Source: Paucibacter sp. Y2R2-4 (lineage in GTDB: Bacteria; Pseudomonadota; Gammaproteobacteria; Burkholderiales; Burkholderiaceae_C). From it: DNA of 64,000 nt. Positions 42,413-50,299 of this stretch are shown here, piece by piece. The notes below the pieces were generated by a model. The model searched no databases. It was not told where the DNA came from and worked only from the letters and a program-made list of their open reading frames with translations. How positions within the stretch are numbered: position 1 is the stretch's first letter; each line of letters begins with the position of its first letter. Location: assembly GCF_025717535.1 (NCBI RefSeq), contig NZ_JAJIRO010000003.1, forward strand, positions 372,001 to 436,000, given 5' to 3'. The translations under genes were made by a program, and so were the position numbers.

Positions 42413-42838
42413 TTGAAGATTGAGACCACCCTGTCGGCGACCGAGGAGGAGCGAGCGCTTCTCAGTGAAGGCATCGTTCGCTTCAATCATGAAGTGGTGC
42501 CCGATCTTGAACCCGAGAGCGCCGAGGTCCGCTTCTTCGTTCTCGCACGCAATGACGCCGATGCGCTCGTCGGAGGCATCCGCGCCATCTGCTTCTGGAA
42601 CGCCCTGCACATCGAGCTGCTGTGGCTGTCGCCCGAATGCCGCGGCACCGGACTGGGCTCCGAATTGCTCAAGGCCGCGGAAGCCAAGGCCAAATCGCTC
42701 GGCATGGGCCTCGCCCTGGTCATGACCACCAGCTGGCAAGCCAAACCCTTTTACGAGAAACACGGCTACGTGCTGCTCTCCACCATCGAGGATCTGCCCA
42801 AGGGGCATTCATCGCACCATCTTCAGAAGCGGCTGTAG
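42413..42838 (+). CDS. GNAT-family N-acetyltransferase
   Basis: 141 residues. The acetyl-CoA loop is LSPECRGTGLGSELL and the C-terminal core YEKHGYVLLSTIEDLP is usual for the family. The target is unknown; the size suits small-molecule or protein N-terminal acetylation. A TTG start with GGAG seven bases upstream. It leads into an S41 peptidase gene 32 bases later, in an accessory-looking stretch. Confidence 0.85.
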   Translation: MKIETTLSATEEERALLSEGIVRFNHEVVPDLEPESAEVRFFVLARNDADALVGGIRAICFWNALHIELLWLSPECRGTGLGSELLKAAEAKAKSLGMGLALVMTTSWQAKPFYEKHGYVLLSTIEDLPKGHSSHHLQKRL

Positions 42839-42870
42839 GGGCACCGGGCCTTTGTTCTGGGGTTAGAGCC

Positions 42871-43881
42871 ATGCACGGAAAAGCCAATCGCTTGAAAGGA
42901 TTGTTGCTCCTGCTGATGGTGATGCTGCCCATTGGTTACTTTGTTTTTTCTGAAGACCCCAAGGTCGAAGGACCCGAAGAGGCCGTTCTTGAGGCAGCAG
43001 AGATTTTGCGAGTGCATGCACTCGCTTCGGCCTCGGTCGATTGGCCAGCGGCGATCGATCGAGCGCTCAGCCTTGTCAAAGAGTCTGGCCGTCGCAAAGG
43101 CCTTGACCAGGCCTTGAGGGGACTTGTCTACGAAGTCCAGGACGGACACTCTTTCTACATGCCGCCGGATCAGGCGAAGGCGTTTCAGGCGGGGCCGCAA
43201 GAGCCAGGAGCGCCCTCTGCGCTGTTTCACATGGCCTCGAGCCCAGCTCCTGTCCCTGTCGTGCAGGTTCATGGCTTTTTGTCGATGAACCCGTTGGTTT
43301 CTGTGCAGGCGGCAGAGCGGCTCGATCAGGCACTCAAATTCGCCCGCAAAGAATTCTCTTGCGGCCTTGTCGTCGATCTGTCTAACAACGGGGGCGGCAA
43401 TATGTGGCCCATGCTTTGGGGCCTGAACGCTGTCCTTCCGTCGACACCGCTGGGCTATTTTGTGTATGGCAATGGGGAGCGGCAGCCCATTTCGTCGGCG
43501 TGGCCCGATCCTGGCATCAAGGCCGAGAAGCAAGACGCCAAAGCCATTGCAGTGCTTGTCAGTGGACGCACCGCCAGTTCGGGAGAGTTTGTCGCCGCCT
43601 CATTTCTGGCGCATCCCAATGCGCGGCTCTTTGGCGAACCCACCGCAGGCCTCACGACGGGCAATCAGGTGTTTCCGCTGAAGAGCGGCGGTCTGCTGGC
43701 CGTGGCAACGACGAGGCTGCTGACTGCTGACGGGACGCTGGTCAAGGGCGCGCTTGTGCCGTCGGTTCGAGCCGGGCCCCATGAAGCGCTTCGCTTGGCG
43801 ACGGCTTGGGTGCAGAAGGAATGCAAGGGCAGTGCAGACCCAAGCCTTCTATCAAGCGGAGCGCCGAGGACTGTCCACTAG
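42871..43881 (+). CDS. S41-family peptidase, membrane-anchored or secreted
   Basis: 336 residues. The N terminus has a hydrophobic segment (LKGLLLLLMVMLPIGYFVF) that anchors or exports the protein. The catalytic S236 is in GRTASSGEFVA; the following GEPTAGLTTGNQ has N where CtpA-type enzymes have a catalytic Lys, so it belongs to the S41 branch with a different general base, or is altered. No PDZ domain is obvious. Codon choice is somewhat less G/C-ending than neighbours, suggesting transfer. Substrate unknown. Confidence 0.8.
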   Translation: MHGKANRLKGLLLLLMVMLPIGYFVFSEDPKVEGPEEAVLEAAEILRVHALASASVDWPAAIDRALSLVKESGRRKGLDQALRGLVYEVQDGHSFYMPPDQAKAFQAGPQEPGAPSALFHMASSPAPVPVVQVHGFLSMNPLVSVQAAERLDQALKFARKEFSCGLVVDLSNNGGGNMWPMLWGLNAVLPSTPLGYFVYGNGERQPISSAWPDPGIKAEKQDAKAIAVLVSGRTASSGEFVAASFLAHPNARLFGEPTAGLTTGNQVFPLKSGGLLAVATTRLLTADGTLVKGALVPSVRAGPHEALRLATAWVQKECKGSADPSLLSSGAPRTVH

Positions 43882-43941
43882 ACCTGGTCTTGCGGTACTC
43901 GGCACACCGACGCAGGCCTGTGGCGGCCTGCATTTCCTCGC

Positions 43942-44355
43942 TCACTCCGCCAAATGGCACACCGCCTCGATATTATTGCCCTCGGGGTCGATGACGAAGG
44001 CGCCGTAGTAGTTGGGGTGGTAGTCGGGGCGCAGACCCGGAGCGCCGTTGTCGCGTCCGCCGGCGGCCAGGGCGGCTTGGTAGAAGGCGTCGACCTGGGC
44101 GCGGCTTTGAGCGCGCCAGGCCAGATGGCAGCCGGTGGTGGCAGGGGGACCGCCGTAGGGCGAGGGGCCATCGATGAACCAGACATCGGCTTTCTTGCCG
44201 TCGGGCTCTGCAGCGTCAGGGAAAGCAAATCCGACGATATTGGAACCATAGTGGCCATCAAAGGCGAGGCTGTAGCCCAGCGGCGCAAGGGCCGCGCTGT
44301 AGAAGGCTTTGGCGCGGGCGATGTCCGTCACGCGGAAGGTCATGTGGTCGAGCAT
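43942..44355 (-). CDS. VOC-family (glyoxalase/bleomycin-resistance fold) protein
   Basis: 137 residues with two beta-alpha-beta-beta-beta modules. Metal ligands are likely H4 (LDHMTFRV), H77 (TTGCHLAWR) and E129 (EGNNIEAVCH). VOC members are lyases, dioxygenases or sequestering proteins for DNA-damaging antibiotics. The LexA-type palindrome 52 bases upstream of its ATG suggests DNA-damage induction. Substrate unknown. It converges with the S41 gene. Confidence 0.85.
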   Translation of the reverse strand: MLDHMTFRVTDIARAKAFYSAALAPLGYSLAFDGHYGSNIVGFAFPDAAEPDGKKADVWFIDGPSPYGGPPATTGCHLAWRAQSRAQVDAFYQAALAAGGRDNGAPGLRPDYHPNYYGAFVIDPEGNNIEAVCHLAE

Positions 44356-44406
44356 GATGATGAAGCCAGGAGCGAGTCCTGTTTGGCTTGAAGTGTTGCG
44401 GGCAGG

Positions 44407-44430
44407 ATAACTGTATATTTATACAGTTAT
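44407..44430. promoter_or_regulatory. LexA (SOS) box in the VOC promoter
   Basis: ATAACTGTATA-TT-TATACAGTTAT is an 11-base perfect inverted repeat and contains CTGT-N8-ACAG, the LexA consensus of gamma and beta proteobacteria. It lies between the TMEM175 stop and the VOC start, both on minus, so VOC is its only downstream gene. On minus, a TTGCGC lies upstream and A/T-rich -10-like sequence overlaps the box. Confidence 0.8.
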
Positions 44431-44518
44431 CGGCGCAAGTGGCCTAACGTTTCAAGTCCTTGGACTTGGGTTCTAGTTTCAATGAAATTGGGCGGTCCAC
44501 ACCGCTCTAGCCCCCAAC

Positions 44519-45100
44519 TCAAGGCTCGGCGAGGAAAAAACGTTCAATGCGCTGGTCCGGCAAGATCCACAGCAAAGCCACGCCAAAGTAGATCGCCAGC
44601 GAGAGGCGCGGGTCCAAGAAGGTGAGCAAAATGGCTGCGAAGTAAAGGGCTGGCGAGGCCTTGCCCTTCCAATCGCTGCCAACGGCGCGCTTGAGCAGAG
44701 AGTCAGCGCCTTGCGAGGCAATGATGGCCTGTTGCAGCAGCCAGTAGGAGAGGGCGGAGATCAGCAGCACCACGCCATAGAGCGCCGAGGGCGTGGCAGC
44801 AAAGTGGTTCTCGCCCATCCAACCGGTGGCAAAGGGCAAGAGCGATAACCAAAAAAGCAGGTTCAGATTCGCCCACAAGATGCGGCTGGTCACCTGCTTG
44901 CAGGTGTGCAGCATGTGGTGGTGATTGTTCCAATAAATGCCCACATACAAAAAGCTCAACACATAGCTGAGGAACACCGGCAGCAGAGCCATCAGCGCGC
45001 TGGGAGAGGCGTCATGCGGCACCTTCAACTCCAGCACCATGATGGTGATGATGATGGCCAGCACGCCGTCGCTGAAGGCTTCGAGTCGGGTCTTTCCCAT
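44519..45100 (-). CDS. TMEM175-family potassium channel (DUF1211)
   Basis: 193 residues with six membrane helices. The signature FSDGVLAIIITIMVLEL is at 9-25, placing the FSD motif in the pore-lining helix; YVGIYWNNHHHMLH near residue 52 is also typical. Bacterial TMEM175 proteins are tetrameric potassium leak channels with one domain per chain. It is divergent from an AmpG-like MFS gene. Confidence 0.9.
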   Translation of the reverse strand: MGKTRLEAFSDGVLAIIITIMVLELKVPHDASPSALMALLPVFLSYVLSFLYVGIYWNNHHHMLHTCKQVTSRILWANLNLLFWLSLLPFATGWMGENHFAATPSALYGVVLLISALSYWLLQQAIIASQGADSLLKRAVGSDWKGKASPALYFAAILLTFLDPRLSLAIYFGVALLWILPDQRIERFFLAEP

Positions 45101-45296
45101 GGTGTGTGTTTCTAGGATTGAGGTCGAAAGGGGAGGGGGCTGGAGCGCCGCCCCGCGCAGTTTGCCACCGCCTTGCCGGCAATGCGGGCCTGCCGTCCGG
45201 GCCGGGTAAACCGCCTAACCCTGGCCCAGGCCTCGCCCCCGATAATTCCGTCAACTGAGAACATGGATGGTGCAGCAGCTACGCACCAGGCACGCG

Positions 45297-47033
45297 ATGA
45301 AACTTCCTAATTTGTTGGGCACAAAGAATGGCCGCTTGTCGGCCTTTTTCTTTTTGTACATGACCGAGGGCATACCGCTCGGTTTTGCCGCTATTGCGGT
45401 GGCCACCCAACTGCGCCGCATGGGCGTGGGGCCGGCCGAGATTGGCGCCTTCGTGGCGGCCTTTTATCTGCCCTGGGCTTTCAAATGGGCGTTTGGTCCG
45501 CTGGTGGACGTGTTCCGCTCGCAGCGCTTTGGCCATCGGCGTGCCTGGATCATTGGCACCCAGCTGATGATGGCCGCCACCTTGGCGGTGCTGATCTTCC
45601 TCAAACTGCCCGAGCAACTGGCTTTGTTCACCGCCATTCTCTTGGTGCACAACAGCTTTGCGGCGATTCAAGACGTGGCGATTGACTCCCTGGCTTGCAA
45701 TGTCTTGCATGAGAACGAGCGGGGCCTCGCCAATGGTTTGATGTTTGCTGGCGCGGCCATCGGCCAGGCGGTGGGCGGCAGCGGGGTTTTGTTCTTGATC
45801 CCTTATCTGGGCTTCCAGTCCAGCTTCATCTTTGTGGCTTTGTGCATCTTGGCGGTCACCGGTCTGGTGGTGTTGCCGATGAAGGAGGCCTTGGTTCAAG
45901 CCAGCGCCGAGACGGTCCAAAAAGCCGGTTCGGGCTTGCGTCAAGCCGGGGCCGAAATGCGTGACTTCGCCGTGGCCGCCTTTCGTTCTTTCCTGGGCAC
46001 GCGTGGCGCTTTTGTCGGCGTCTTCTTTGCCTTGCTGCCCGCGGGGGCCATGTCTTTGAGTCTGGCCTTGCAATCCAATCTCTCGGTGGAACTGGGCCTG
46101 AACGACGATCAGGTGGCCTGGCTGCAACTGGCCTCCACGGTCTCCAGCGCGGTGGCCATGGTGATCGGTGGCATCTTGTCGGACCACTTTGGGCGCCGCC
46201 GCGTCTTGACGATCTTTATCGCTTTGATGATTGTGCCGGTGCTCTATCTGATGGTGGAGCTTCTAAAAGCTGGCTACGTGATGCCGCGCCAGCCCGGCAG
46301 CGGTGGGCCGGCGGTGCCGCAGGCCCTGGTGACGGCGCTCTGGCTGGCCACCATCAGCTTCAATATCTTCATGGGCTTGATGTACGGCGTGCGCTCGGCC
46401 CTATTCATGGATGTGACCAACCCCCGCGTGGCCGCCACCCAGTTCACTGCTTATATGGCCTTGATGAATGTGGCGATTGCCTACACCGCCACCTGGCAGG
46501 GCCTGGCCATCGAAGCCTGGGGTTATCCGGTCACGCTGGCGGTGGATGCGGTGTTCGGCTTGGTCGGCCTGGCTTTGTTGCCCTGGATGAAAAAGCCCGC
46601 CAGCGAAGCCGAACAAATTGGCGATGCGCATGCCGCTGGCCGCGCCAGCCGCAGCGCCTTGGGCCTGGGGATTCTCTGTTTGGCCTGGCTGCCCTTTTGG
46701 ACCTGGCGCGCCGAAACTGGCTCGGCTGAGGCTATCTTCAACACCTTCTTCACCCTGGTCTTTGTGGTGGCGGCGCTCTTCATGCTGGCTGGCCGTGAGG
46801 TCTTGGGCGCGCAAGCAGGGGCTGCGCTGCGCCGCGCTTGCCTGTGGTTGGCGCCCTTGTTGTTGGCGCTGTACTTGCGCAAGTATTTGGACGTTTTGGG
46901 CGCTTGGGCGACGCCGGCCTTGCACGGCCTGGCTCAAGGTTTGATCTATGCGGTGCCCATGGCGGCGGGCGCGGTCTTGCTGCTGCTGGCCCGTCGCAAC
47001 TGGGGCGCTTTGTCGGAGACATCTGCAAGATGA
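45297..47033 (+). CDS. AmpG-like MFS permease coupled to a penicillin acylase
   Basis: 578 residues. A standard 12-helix MFS core with AmpG-like sequence (FFLYMTEGIPLGFAAIAVAT, QDVAIDSLACNVLHENERGL) is followed by ~150 residues with additional hydrophobic helices, so it is close to Pseudomonas-type AmpG with 14 segments. It may import murein fragments or other peptides. The stop overlaps the penicillin-acylase start (ATGA). It is the second AmpG-like gene in the window, the first being at 35922. A weak ribosome site precedes the ATG. Confidence 0.84.
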   Translation: MKLPNLLGTKNGRLSAFFFLYMTEGIPLGFAAIAVATQLRRMGVGPAEIGAFVAAFYLPWAFKWAFGPLVDVFRSQRFGHRRAWIIGTQLMMAATLAVLIFLKLPEQLALFTAILLVHNSFAAIQDVAIDSLACNVLHENERGLANGLMFAGAAIGQAVGGSGVLFLIPYLGFQSSFIFVALCILAVTGLVVLPMKEALVQASAETVQKAGSGLRQAGAEMRDFAVAAFRSFLGTRGAFVGVFFALLPAGAMSLSLALQSNLSVELGLNDDQVAWLQLASTVSSAVAMVIGGILSDHFGRRRVLTIFIALMIVPVLYLMVELLKAGYVMPRQPGSGGPAVPQALVTALWLATISFNIFMGLMYGVRSALFMDVTNPRVAATQFTAYMALMNVAIAYTATWQGLAIEAWGYPVTLAVDAVFGLVGLALLPWMKKPASEAEQIGDAHAAGRASRSALGLGILCLAWLPFWTWRAETGSAEAIFNTFFTLVFVVAALFMLAGREVLGAQAGAALRRACLWLAPLLLALYLRKYLDVLGAWATPALHGLAQGLIYAVPMAAGAVLLLLARRNWGALSETSAR

Positions 47034-49459
47034 GCAAGCCATCGAAAGTGAAGAAGTGGGCGCTGCGAAGCGGCGTGGTCTTGTTGGTGAGCGCCGGCGT
47101 GCTGGCGGCAGCGGTGACTTGGCATTTGCGCTCCTTGCGCCCGCTGCGTTCGGGGGACTTGCCGCTGCAAGGCCTGCAAGCCGCCGTGTCGGTGCGTTAT
47201 GACGAATGGGGCGTGCCGCATATCGAGGCGCAGAACGAGGCCGACCTCTATCGCGCGCTGGGTTATGTGCATGCGCAAGACCGCTTGTTCCAGATGGAGA
47301 TGCTGCGGCGCTTGTCGCGCGGCGAGCTGGCGGCAATCTTGGGCCCAAAGCTGGTGGAGACCGACCGGCTGTTCCGCACCCTGGGCATTCGCGCCCATGC
47401 CGATGCCTATGTGGCCCGCGAGTTCGCCGCTGCAGACACCCCCGCCAAGCAGGCCCTGCTGGCTTATCTGGATGGCGTCAACCAATACCAGGCCACGCGC
47501 CCGGCGCCACTGGAGTTTGAGATTCTGGGCATCCCCAAGCGGCCCTTCACGCCAGCTGACACCGTCAGCATTGGCGGTTACCTGGCTTATAGCTTTGCAG
47601 CCGGTTTTCGCACCGAGCCGGCGTTGACGCAGATTCGCGACCAACTCGGCCCCACCTATCTGAAGATCTTTGATGAAGCCTGGCGGCCCGATGGCGTGCT
47701 GCGCCAAAACCTGCGCCCCGGTGATTGGCAAGACCTGGGCCGCCTGGCCCAGCTGAGCCACAGCGCGCTGGAGCTGGCGGGCCAGCCACTCTTCGAAGGC
47801 AGCAATGCCTGGGCCGTCTCGGGCGCGCGCACCGCCAGCGGCAAGCCGCTGTTGGCCGGCGATCCGCACATTCAATTCGCCACGCCCGCCGTTTGGTATG
47901 AGGCGCATCTGAAAGCGCCGGGCTTTGAGCTCTATGGCCATCACCAGGCCCTCAATCCGCTGGCGCTGCTCGGCCATAACCAGCAATTCGCCTGGAGCTT
48001 GACCATGTTCCAGAACGACGACGTCGATCTGGTGGCGGAGAAGCTGAACCCGGCCAATCCGAACGAAGTCTGGCGCAAGACCGCCAGCGGTGGCGAATGG
48101 GTGGCGCTGCAAAGCCGCGAGGAGACGATCGAGGTCAAGGGTGCCGCGCAGTTGTCGCTGAAGCTGCGCCGCTCGCCCCATGGCCCCATCATCAACGACG
48201 CCTTAGCCGGCGCGGTGGGCGAGACGCCAATAGCCCTTTGGTGGGGTTTCTTGGAAACCGAGAACCCGGTGCTGGAGGCTTTTTACGCGCTCAACCGGGC
48301 CGATACGCTGTCGTCCGCGCGCAAGGCGGTGAGCCAGATCCACGCTCCGGGCCTGAATGTGGTCTGGGCCAATGCGGCCGGCGATATTGGTTGGTGGGCC
48401 GCAGCTAAATTGCCGATTCGCCCGAAGGGAGTGAACCCCAACCTGATTCTGGACGGCGCCAGCGGCGAGGCCGAAAAACTCGGCTGGCTGCCTTTTGAGA
48501 AGAACCCGCAGGAAGAAAACCCCGCACGTGGCTATATCTTGTCGGCCAACCATCAGCCGGCCGCAGCGGAGCCGGTGCCGGGTTACTACAACCTTTGGGA
48601 CCGGGCCGAGCGGCTCGACTCGTTGCTACGCGACCCATCCATCAAATGGGCGCCGGCCAACACCCGTGCGCTGCAGCTCGATGTGCAAAACGGCTACAGC
48701 GCCCGGGTGCTCAAGCCTTTGCTGCCGCTGCTGCAGGCCGCGGCCAAGAGCGAGGAAGATCGCACCCTGATCGCTGAGCTGGCCGCCTGGAGTGGTGCCT
48801 ACAGCAGCGAGGCCCGCGCGCCGGTCTTGTTCCAGCAGTTCTTGTTTGAACTGACCCGTCTGGCCCTGCAAGACGAAGTGGGCGAGAAGACCTTCAACAA
48901 TCTGCGCCTGACCCGTGCCCTCGACCACGCGCTGCCGCGCCTGATGGCCGACCCGAGCTCGCCCTGGTGGGACAAGCGCGGCACCCCCGAGGTGGAAACG
49001 CAGGCGCAGCTGGTGGCTGAGGCCTGGGGCCTGACGCTCGCCCACTTGCGCACAGCGCTGGGCAGCGACAGCAAGCAATGGCGCTGGGGTTTCGCCCACA
49101 CCGTCACTCACGGCCACCCGCTGGGTCTGCAAAAGCCGCTGGACAAGATCTTCAATGTCGGCCCCTTCGCGGCGCCCGGAAGCCATGAGACGCCTAACAA
49201 TATGGCTGCACGCATAGGCCCAGCGCCCTGGGCGGTGGTCTACGGGCCCTCGACCCGCCGCATCATCGACCTGGCCGCGCCCGCCAAAGGCCTGGGCATC
49301 AATCCGGTCGGGCAGAGTGGTGTTTACGGCGACCCGCATTACGCCGATCAGGCGCTGATGCATGCGGCCGGCCAGTACCGTCAGCAATACTTGGCGGCCG
49401 AGGATGTGCAGGCCCACACCCGTAGCACCTTGACCCTCAAGCCGGCGGCCGCCAAATAG
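47030..49459 (+). CDS. penicillin acylase-family Ntn hydrolase
   Basis: 809 residues. An N-terminal hydrophobic segment (18-32) serves as an anchor or signal. The precursor should self-cleave before S258 in FEGSNAWAVSG, giving alpha (to 257) and beta (from 258) chains, as in penicillin G, cephalosporin and AHL acylases. NVVWANAAGDIGWW and later HTVTHGHPLG are conserved regions. It hydrolyses an amide in the periplasm; AHL signals, beta-lactam side chains or peptide-like compounds are possible. It is coupled to the AmpG-like permease by ATGA. Confidence 0.92.
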   Translation: MSKPSKVKKWALRSGVVLLVSAGVLAAAVTWHLRSLRPLRSGDLPLQGLQAAVSVRYDEWGVPHIEAQNEADLYRALGYVHAQDRLFQMEMLRRLSRGELAAILGPKLVETDRLFRTLGIRAHADAYVAREFAAADTPAKQALLAYLDGVNQYQATRPAPLEFEILGIPKRPFTPADTVSIGGYLAYSFAAGFRTEPALTQIRDQLGPTYLKIFDEAWRPDGVLRQNLRPGDWQDLGRLAQLSHSALELAGQPLFEGSNAWAVSGARTASGKPLLAGDPHIQFATPAVWYEAHLKAPGFELYGHHQALNPLALLGHNQQFAWSLTMFQNDDVDLVAEKLNPANPNEVWRKTASGGEWVALQSREETIEVKGAAQLSLKLRRSPHGPIINDALAGAVGETPIALWWGFLETENPVLEAFYALNRADTLSSARKAVSQIHAPGLNVVWANAAGDIGWWAAAKLPIRPKGVNPNLILDGASGEAEKLGWLPFEKNPQEENPARGYILSANHQPAAAEPVPGYYNLWDRAERLDSLLRDPSIKWAPANTRALQLDVQNGYSARVLKPLLPLLQAAAKSEEDRTLIAELAAWSGAYSSEARAPVLFQQFLFELTRLALQDEVGEKTFNNLRLTRALDHALPRLMADPSSPWWDKRGTPEVETQAQLVAEAWGLTLAHLRTALGSDSKQWRWGFAHTVTHGHPLGLQKPLDKIFNVGPFAAPGSHETPNNMAARIGPAPWAVVYGPSTRRIIDLAAPAKGLGINPVGQSGVYGDPHYADQALMHAAGQYRQQYLAAEDVQAHTRSTLTLKPAAAK

Positions 49460-49485
49460 GCCGAGGACGCCGTCTGACCTCAAAG

Positions 49486-49535
49486 CTAGGGGGGATGCGG
49501 CCCAAGGATGGCTTGGGCCGCATCCCGCTGCCTAG
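49486..49535 (+). terminator. strong hairpin without U run after the penicillin acylase gene
   Basis: GGGATGCGGCCCAAG / CTTGGGCCGCATCCC form a 15-bp perfect stem with a GATGG loop, flanked by CTAGG and CCTAG arms. No T run follows, so termination would need Rho or the hairpin is an mRNA stabiliser. Confidence 0.6.
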
Positions 49536-49603
49536 AATGAGTTGAAACCCTGCGCCTTCGCGCAGCGTTTGCTCTGTTCTCGACTCACTTTGGAGCCCTT
49601 GCG

Positions 49604-50221
49604 ATGATCCGTCTTGCTGTTTCTCTTTCCTCTACCGCGCTGGCTTGTGCGGTGGCCGCTTTATTGGCTTTGCCAGCGAAGGCGCAGTCGGTGGCTAGCG
49701 AAGTGGCGACGCTGTCTGCCAGCGCAAAAGACGCGCGGCTGAAGGCCGGCGAGGCGGTGGTCCGTGCCAAGGTGGTCGAGGTGGACTATGCAAATCGCAC
49801 GACGACTTTGCGCGGCCCCAAGGGCGGGCTGCAAACGGTGCATGTGCCTGCCGATGTGAAGAACTTTGAGCAGGTTCGCGTGGGAGACGAGCTGGTGCTG
49901 CGTTATGCCGTGGCCGTGGCTGCACAGTTGGAGCGTGTCAGCAAGTCCGGCATTCGCGAGCGCGTGGAATCGTCCAGCTTGGCTGGCGCCCCAGCCGGGG
50001 CACTGCCCGGCGTGGCCTCGGCGCGCACGGTGGAAGTCTTGGGCGAGATTCGCGCTCTGGATCCCAAGACTGGCACCGTGCGTTTGCGCGGCGCGACCCG
50101 AAGCTTCAACTTGGCCGTGCCGGTTGATCTGGACATCAGCAAGCTGAAGGTCGGTGATGAAGTGCGCGCGGTGTTCACCGAGGCGGTGGCGCTCAATATC
50201 GAGCGGCCCGCCGCGAAATAA
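49604..50221 (+). CDS. secreted protein with two similar beta-rich domains
   Basis: 205 residues. Signal peptide ends near residue 28 (PAKAQSV). Two ~55-residue modules resemble each other: residues ~52-105 (AKVVEVDYANRTTTLRGPKG, VRVGDELVLRYAVAVAAQLE) and ~142-198 (GEIRALDPKTGTVRLRGA, LKVGDEVRAVFTEAVALNIE). Each looks like a small OB-like barrel, as in copper- or ligand-binding periplasmic domains such as CusF. I do not assign a function. The c-type cytochrome gene follows 78 bases later. Confidence 0.65.
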   Translation: MIRLAVSLSSTALACAVAALLALPAKAQSVASEVATLSASAKDARLKAGEAVVRAKVVEVDYANRTTTLRGPKGGLQTVHVPADVKNFEQVRVGDELVLRYAVAVAAQLERVSKSGIRERVESSSLAGAPAGALPGVASARTVEVLGEIRALDPKTGTVRLRGATRSFNLAVPVDLDISKLKVGDEVRAVFTEAVALNIERPAAK

Positions 50222-50299
50222 GCGGGGGCGACGAAAGTCGGGGCTTGCTTTGTGTTGCAATCAAGTCGCTTTGCCCGGTAAGCAAAGAGGGAGCCCCGC

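Noticed and set aside
45101-45296. G/C-rich palindrome-like stretch between the TMEM175 and MFS genes
   Set aside because: Only short, interrupted arms; no more structure than expected at this GC content.
46838-47029. Extension of the penicillin acylase into the MFS gene
   Set aside because: The ATGA-coupled ATG at 47030 gives a proper signal anchor; the extension is another frame of the MFS gene.
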